DNA of 34,507 nt from Brevipalpus yothersi. Taxonomy: Eukaryota; Arthropoda; Arachnida; Trombidiformes; Tenuipalpidae. Shown here piece by piece: positions 33,941-34,507 of this stretch; position 1 is the stretch's first letter; each line of letters opens with the position of its first letter. The notes under the pieces were generated by a model. The model was not told the DNA's origin, did no database searches, and was given only the letters and a program-made list of their open reading frames with translations. The translations under genes and the position numbers were made by a program. The stretch spans positions 75,827 to 110,333 of the forward strand of contig QZCP01000118.1 in assembly GCA_003956705.1 (NCBI GenBank). Reading direction: 5' to 3'.

Positions 33941-34436
33941 AATCGATTATTATTATTGCCTCTGTCATGAGAGCAAATATGCAGATCACCATGGAAGTGA
34001 GATGAGTGAATAAGTGACAGAAGTAAAAGGCGAATAAGAAGAAGAACACTTCTGTGTGTGACTTGAGCTCAGCATCCCAAAGGAAGGATCTTTAATCATC
34101 TTGACTCTACATACCGGCACCAGAATGTAAACTATTCGAGCCCAGAAGTGAGTAAAGAAAGATGGAGAGAGAGACTGGAAGAGAGGGAGAAAGATAAAAA
34201 ATGATCTTCATCCATGGCGATACTATTAATTATTTCGATCCCTAGTAATTGACTTTTGCCGGAACTCAGAGAAACACTTCTTCTGAGTGAAGGGCAATTG
34301 CTTTAACATGGTACTATGCTTTCAGTTGATGAGAACAATCATTTTTCTCACTCATTTGCATTCGAAATTGCAATATTACTCTACATTCACAGCGGCAAGA
34401 GGATGAGAAAGGAAATTGCATTCGATAATGTCTAGT

Positions 34437-34438
<2 letters not shown>
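33935..34438. other. Non-coding spacer
   Basis: About 500 bp of unique DNA with CAGCATCC at 34070, a purine-rich tract at about 34141-34200 and an octamer ATTTGCAT at 34354. No gene is visible. Confidence 0.6.

Positions 34439-34482
<44 letters not shown>
34439..34482. repeat. (TC)22 microsatellite
   Basis: Perfect TC array of 44 bp close to the window end. Confidence 0.98.
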
Positions 34483-34489
<7 letters not shown>

Positions 34490-34507
34490 ATTTCGATGAA
34501 GTAATCG

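Larger units (their letters stand above)
33244..34077. promoter_or_regulatory. Densest cluster of CAGCATCC octamers
   Basis: CAGCATCC at 33244, 33397, 33815 and 34070, all on the + strand. The first three continue as CAGCATCCTT. About 0.01 copies are expected in 834 bp on both strands. No known factor is assigned. The CT array at 33884-33934 lies inside the cluster. The role is inferred from density only. Confidence 0.35.

Noticed and set aside
1..34507. Prokaryotic or viral features (operons, CRISPR, phage genes, insertion sequences)
   Set aside because: Gene density, microsatellite content and absence of long frames are incompatible with bacterial or phage DNA. No spaced direct-repeat array or terminal-repeat element was found.

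Overview
This is eukaryotic, probably metazoan, nuclear DNA. An arthropod or other small-genome invertebrate is plausible, but nothing here fixes the taxon. The sequence is AT-rich (roughly 35-40% G+C by eye) and is interrupted every 0.5-3 kb by long pure (CT)n/(GA)n dinucleotide arrays. It also holds an assembly gap of 405 N and one isolated N. I find no protein-coding gene, tRNA, rRNA, snRNA, CRISPR array or transposon that I can support. The longest open frames are either read-throughs of CT/GA arrays (Ser-Leu or Arg-Glu repeats) or frames short enough to arise by chance in AT-rich DNA. The window is best described as a gene-free stretch: a large intergenic region or the inside of a very long intron.

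Layout. 1-3.2 kb: five CT/GA arrays, a snap-back AG/TC pair at 2.18-2.34 kb and a concentration of TGGCCA words. 3.2-9.0 kb: mostly array-poor, with blocks several hundred bases long that are strongly purine-rich or pyrimidine-rich on one strand. 9.0-14.2 kb: large CT and GA arrays around AT-rich unique DNA. 14.2-17.1 kb: a cluster of POU-type octamers (ATTTGCAT). 16.7-19.6 kb: the densest array region, including (TC)39, (AG)31 and a CT array that contains the N gap. 19.6-23.1 kb: array-poor AT-rich DNA with a short hairpin. 23.1-26.2 kb: paired arrays of opposite orientation, a strong 35-nt hairpin and three CAGCATCC words. 26.2-30.2 kb: a run of NK-2-type CACTTGA words. 30.2-34.5 kb: more CT arrays, CA/TG tracts, a perfect 20-bp palindrome and the densest group of CAGCATCC octamers.

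The main signal is not coding. By manual count, several short words occur far more often than base composition predicts: CAGCATCC/GGATGCTG (14 exact copies), ATTTGCAT/ATGCAAAT (13), CACTTGA/TCAAGTG (14) and TGGCCA (25). The first three each form local clusters in different parts of the window. Together with the GAGA-type arrays and the lack of genes, this fits a cis-regulatory landscape around a developmental gene lying outside the window. That is an inference; no function is shown by the sequence alone. The octamer CAGCATCC matches no binding site I can name and is the best candidate for something undescribed.
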